From contig CACEBA010000022.1 in the NCBI GenBank assembly GCA_902557585.1, forward strand, positions 1-8,152: 8,152 bases of DNA, read 5' to 3'. Positions 7,745 through 8,152 of the stretch are shown here, piece after piece. Numbering within the stretch: the first letter of the stretch is position 1; each line of letters starts with the position of its first letter. A program made the translations under genes and the position numbers. The DNA comes from an uncultured Pelagibacteraceae bacterium. Its GTDB lineage: Bacteria > Pseudomonadota > Alphaproteobacteria > Pelagibacterales > Pelagibacteraceae. A model generated the notes under the pieces. That model was not told the origin of the DNA. It was given only the letters and a program-made list of their open reading frames with translations, and did no database searches.

Positions 7745-8152
7745 CTATTTAATTAACCTTGAAATTTTAATTAGACCTTTAAATGTTATATCTTGATTTT
7801 GAATAACTTTCGTTTTTATTGAATTTTTAAATAAACCAGAAAATCCTCCAGTAATATTTACTTTAAAAGTTTTTCTTGTCTCTTTCTTAATTAAATTAAT
7901 AATATTGTCAATTAATCCGGCATATCCCCAAAAAAAGCCAGATCTAACAGCTGAGATTGTATTATTTCCAACAACTTTAGTTATTTTTTTTAGATTAATT
8001 TTTGGAATAAGCGTTGCTCTATCAGACAAAGTATTAAGTGATAGTTTAACACCTGGTGCAATAATTCCTCCATAATATATATTTTTAACCAAAACATCAA
8101 ATGTTGTGGCAGTGCCAAAATCTAAAATTATAAAATTATTTTTATGATCCAT
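7745..8152 (-). CDS. coaX: Type III pantothenate kinase, C-terminal 135 residues (5' end outside window)
   Basis: This is the cytosolic enzyme for the first step of CoA synthesis, ATP-dependent phosphorylation of pantothenate. The visible part starts in the middle of the protein. It has DFGTATTFDV at fragment residues 11-20, then GGIIAPGV, an IGxNT-like VGNNTISAVRSGFFWGY segment and a TGGFSGLF motif near residue 100. These are the second-half signatures of PanK-III in the ASKHA kinase fold. Full-length CoaX is about 250-260 residues, and the N-terminal phosphate loop (DxGNT) and the GxDR region are not seen here. The Met encoded at the right edge is therefore almost certainly internal and the true start lies beyond 8152. 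The stop is TAG, one base before the rnj ATG. The coaX-rnj pairing is common in Alphaproteobacteria, where birA and the nuo genes often lie upstream; that cannot be seen here. Confidence 0.93.
   Translation of the reverse strand: MDHKNNFIILDFGTATTFDVLVKNIYYGGIIAPGVKLSLNTLSDRATLIPKINLKKITKVVGNNTISAVRSGFFWGYAGLIDNIINLIKKETRKTFKVNITGGFSGLFKNSIKTKVIQNQDITFKGLIKISRLIK

Noticed and set aside
8150..8152. ATG at the right edge as the true start of coaX
   Set aside because: The DFGTATTFDV motif follows after only 10 residues, whereas in full-length type III pantothenate kinases it lies near the middle, and the N-terminal DxGNT loop is missing. The Met is internal and the gene continues beyond the window.
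1..8152. CRISPR arrays, tRNA or rRNA genes, riboswitches, insertion sequences, prophage or defence genes
   Set aside because: Essentially every base is inside one of seven recognised housekeeping genes, and I saw no spaced repeats, tRNA-like folds, transposase or integrase motifs.

Overview
The window is a stretch of housekeeping DNA from a very A+T-rich, streamlined alphaproteobacterium, most likely a marine SAR11 (Pelagibacterales) type. Three things suggest this. The base composition is strongly A/T biased by eye, and the proteins are rich in Lys, Asn and Ile. The gene order coaX - rnj - DUF1467 - proS - lolC/E - lolD - dnaE is a known alphaproteobacterial arrangement. ProS is the short form without the inserted editing domain, as is usual in Alphaproteobacteria. 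The SAR11 assignment is inference from style; the alphaproteobacterial one is firmer.

All seven genes lie on the minus strand and are read from the right edge to the left edge. In order of transcription they are: the C-terminal part of type III pantothenate kinase (coaX, 8152-7745, 5' end outside the window); ribonuclease J (7743-6085); a two-helix DUF1467 membrane protein (6085-5840); prolyl-tRNA synthetase (5838-4504); a LolC/LolE-type lipoprotein-release permease (4507-3275); its ATPase LolD (3282-2605); and the N-terminal 870 residues of the DNA polymerase III alpha subunit (dnaE, from 2612 to the left edge, C-terminus outside).

Packing is extreme. Only two bases (7744 and 5839) lie outside a coding sequence. 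The other junctions overlap by 1, 4, 8 and 8 bases. There is no room for an internal intergenic promoter or terminator, so the genes are probably one polycistronic unit with coupled translation. The promoter must lie to the right of the window and the terminator to the left.

Functionally the cluster mixes CoA synthesis (coaX), RNA processing and decay (rnj), proline charging for translation (proS), lipoprotein export to the outer membrane (lolC/E with lolD) and chromosome replication (dnaE). LolC/E and LolD form one complex; the others are linked by conserved neighbourhood rather than a shared pathway.

I found no RNA gene, mobile element, CRISPR array, repeat family or novel system. The points worth a second look are the gene packing, the TTG start of lolC, the editing-less ProS, the degenerate PHP metal site of DnaE and the single LolC/E permease.
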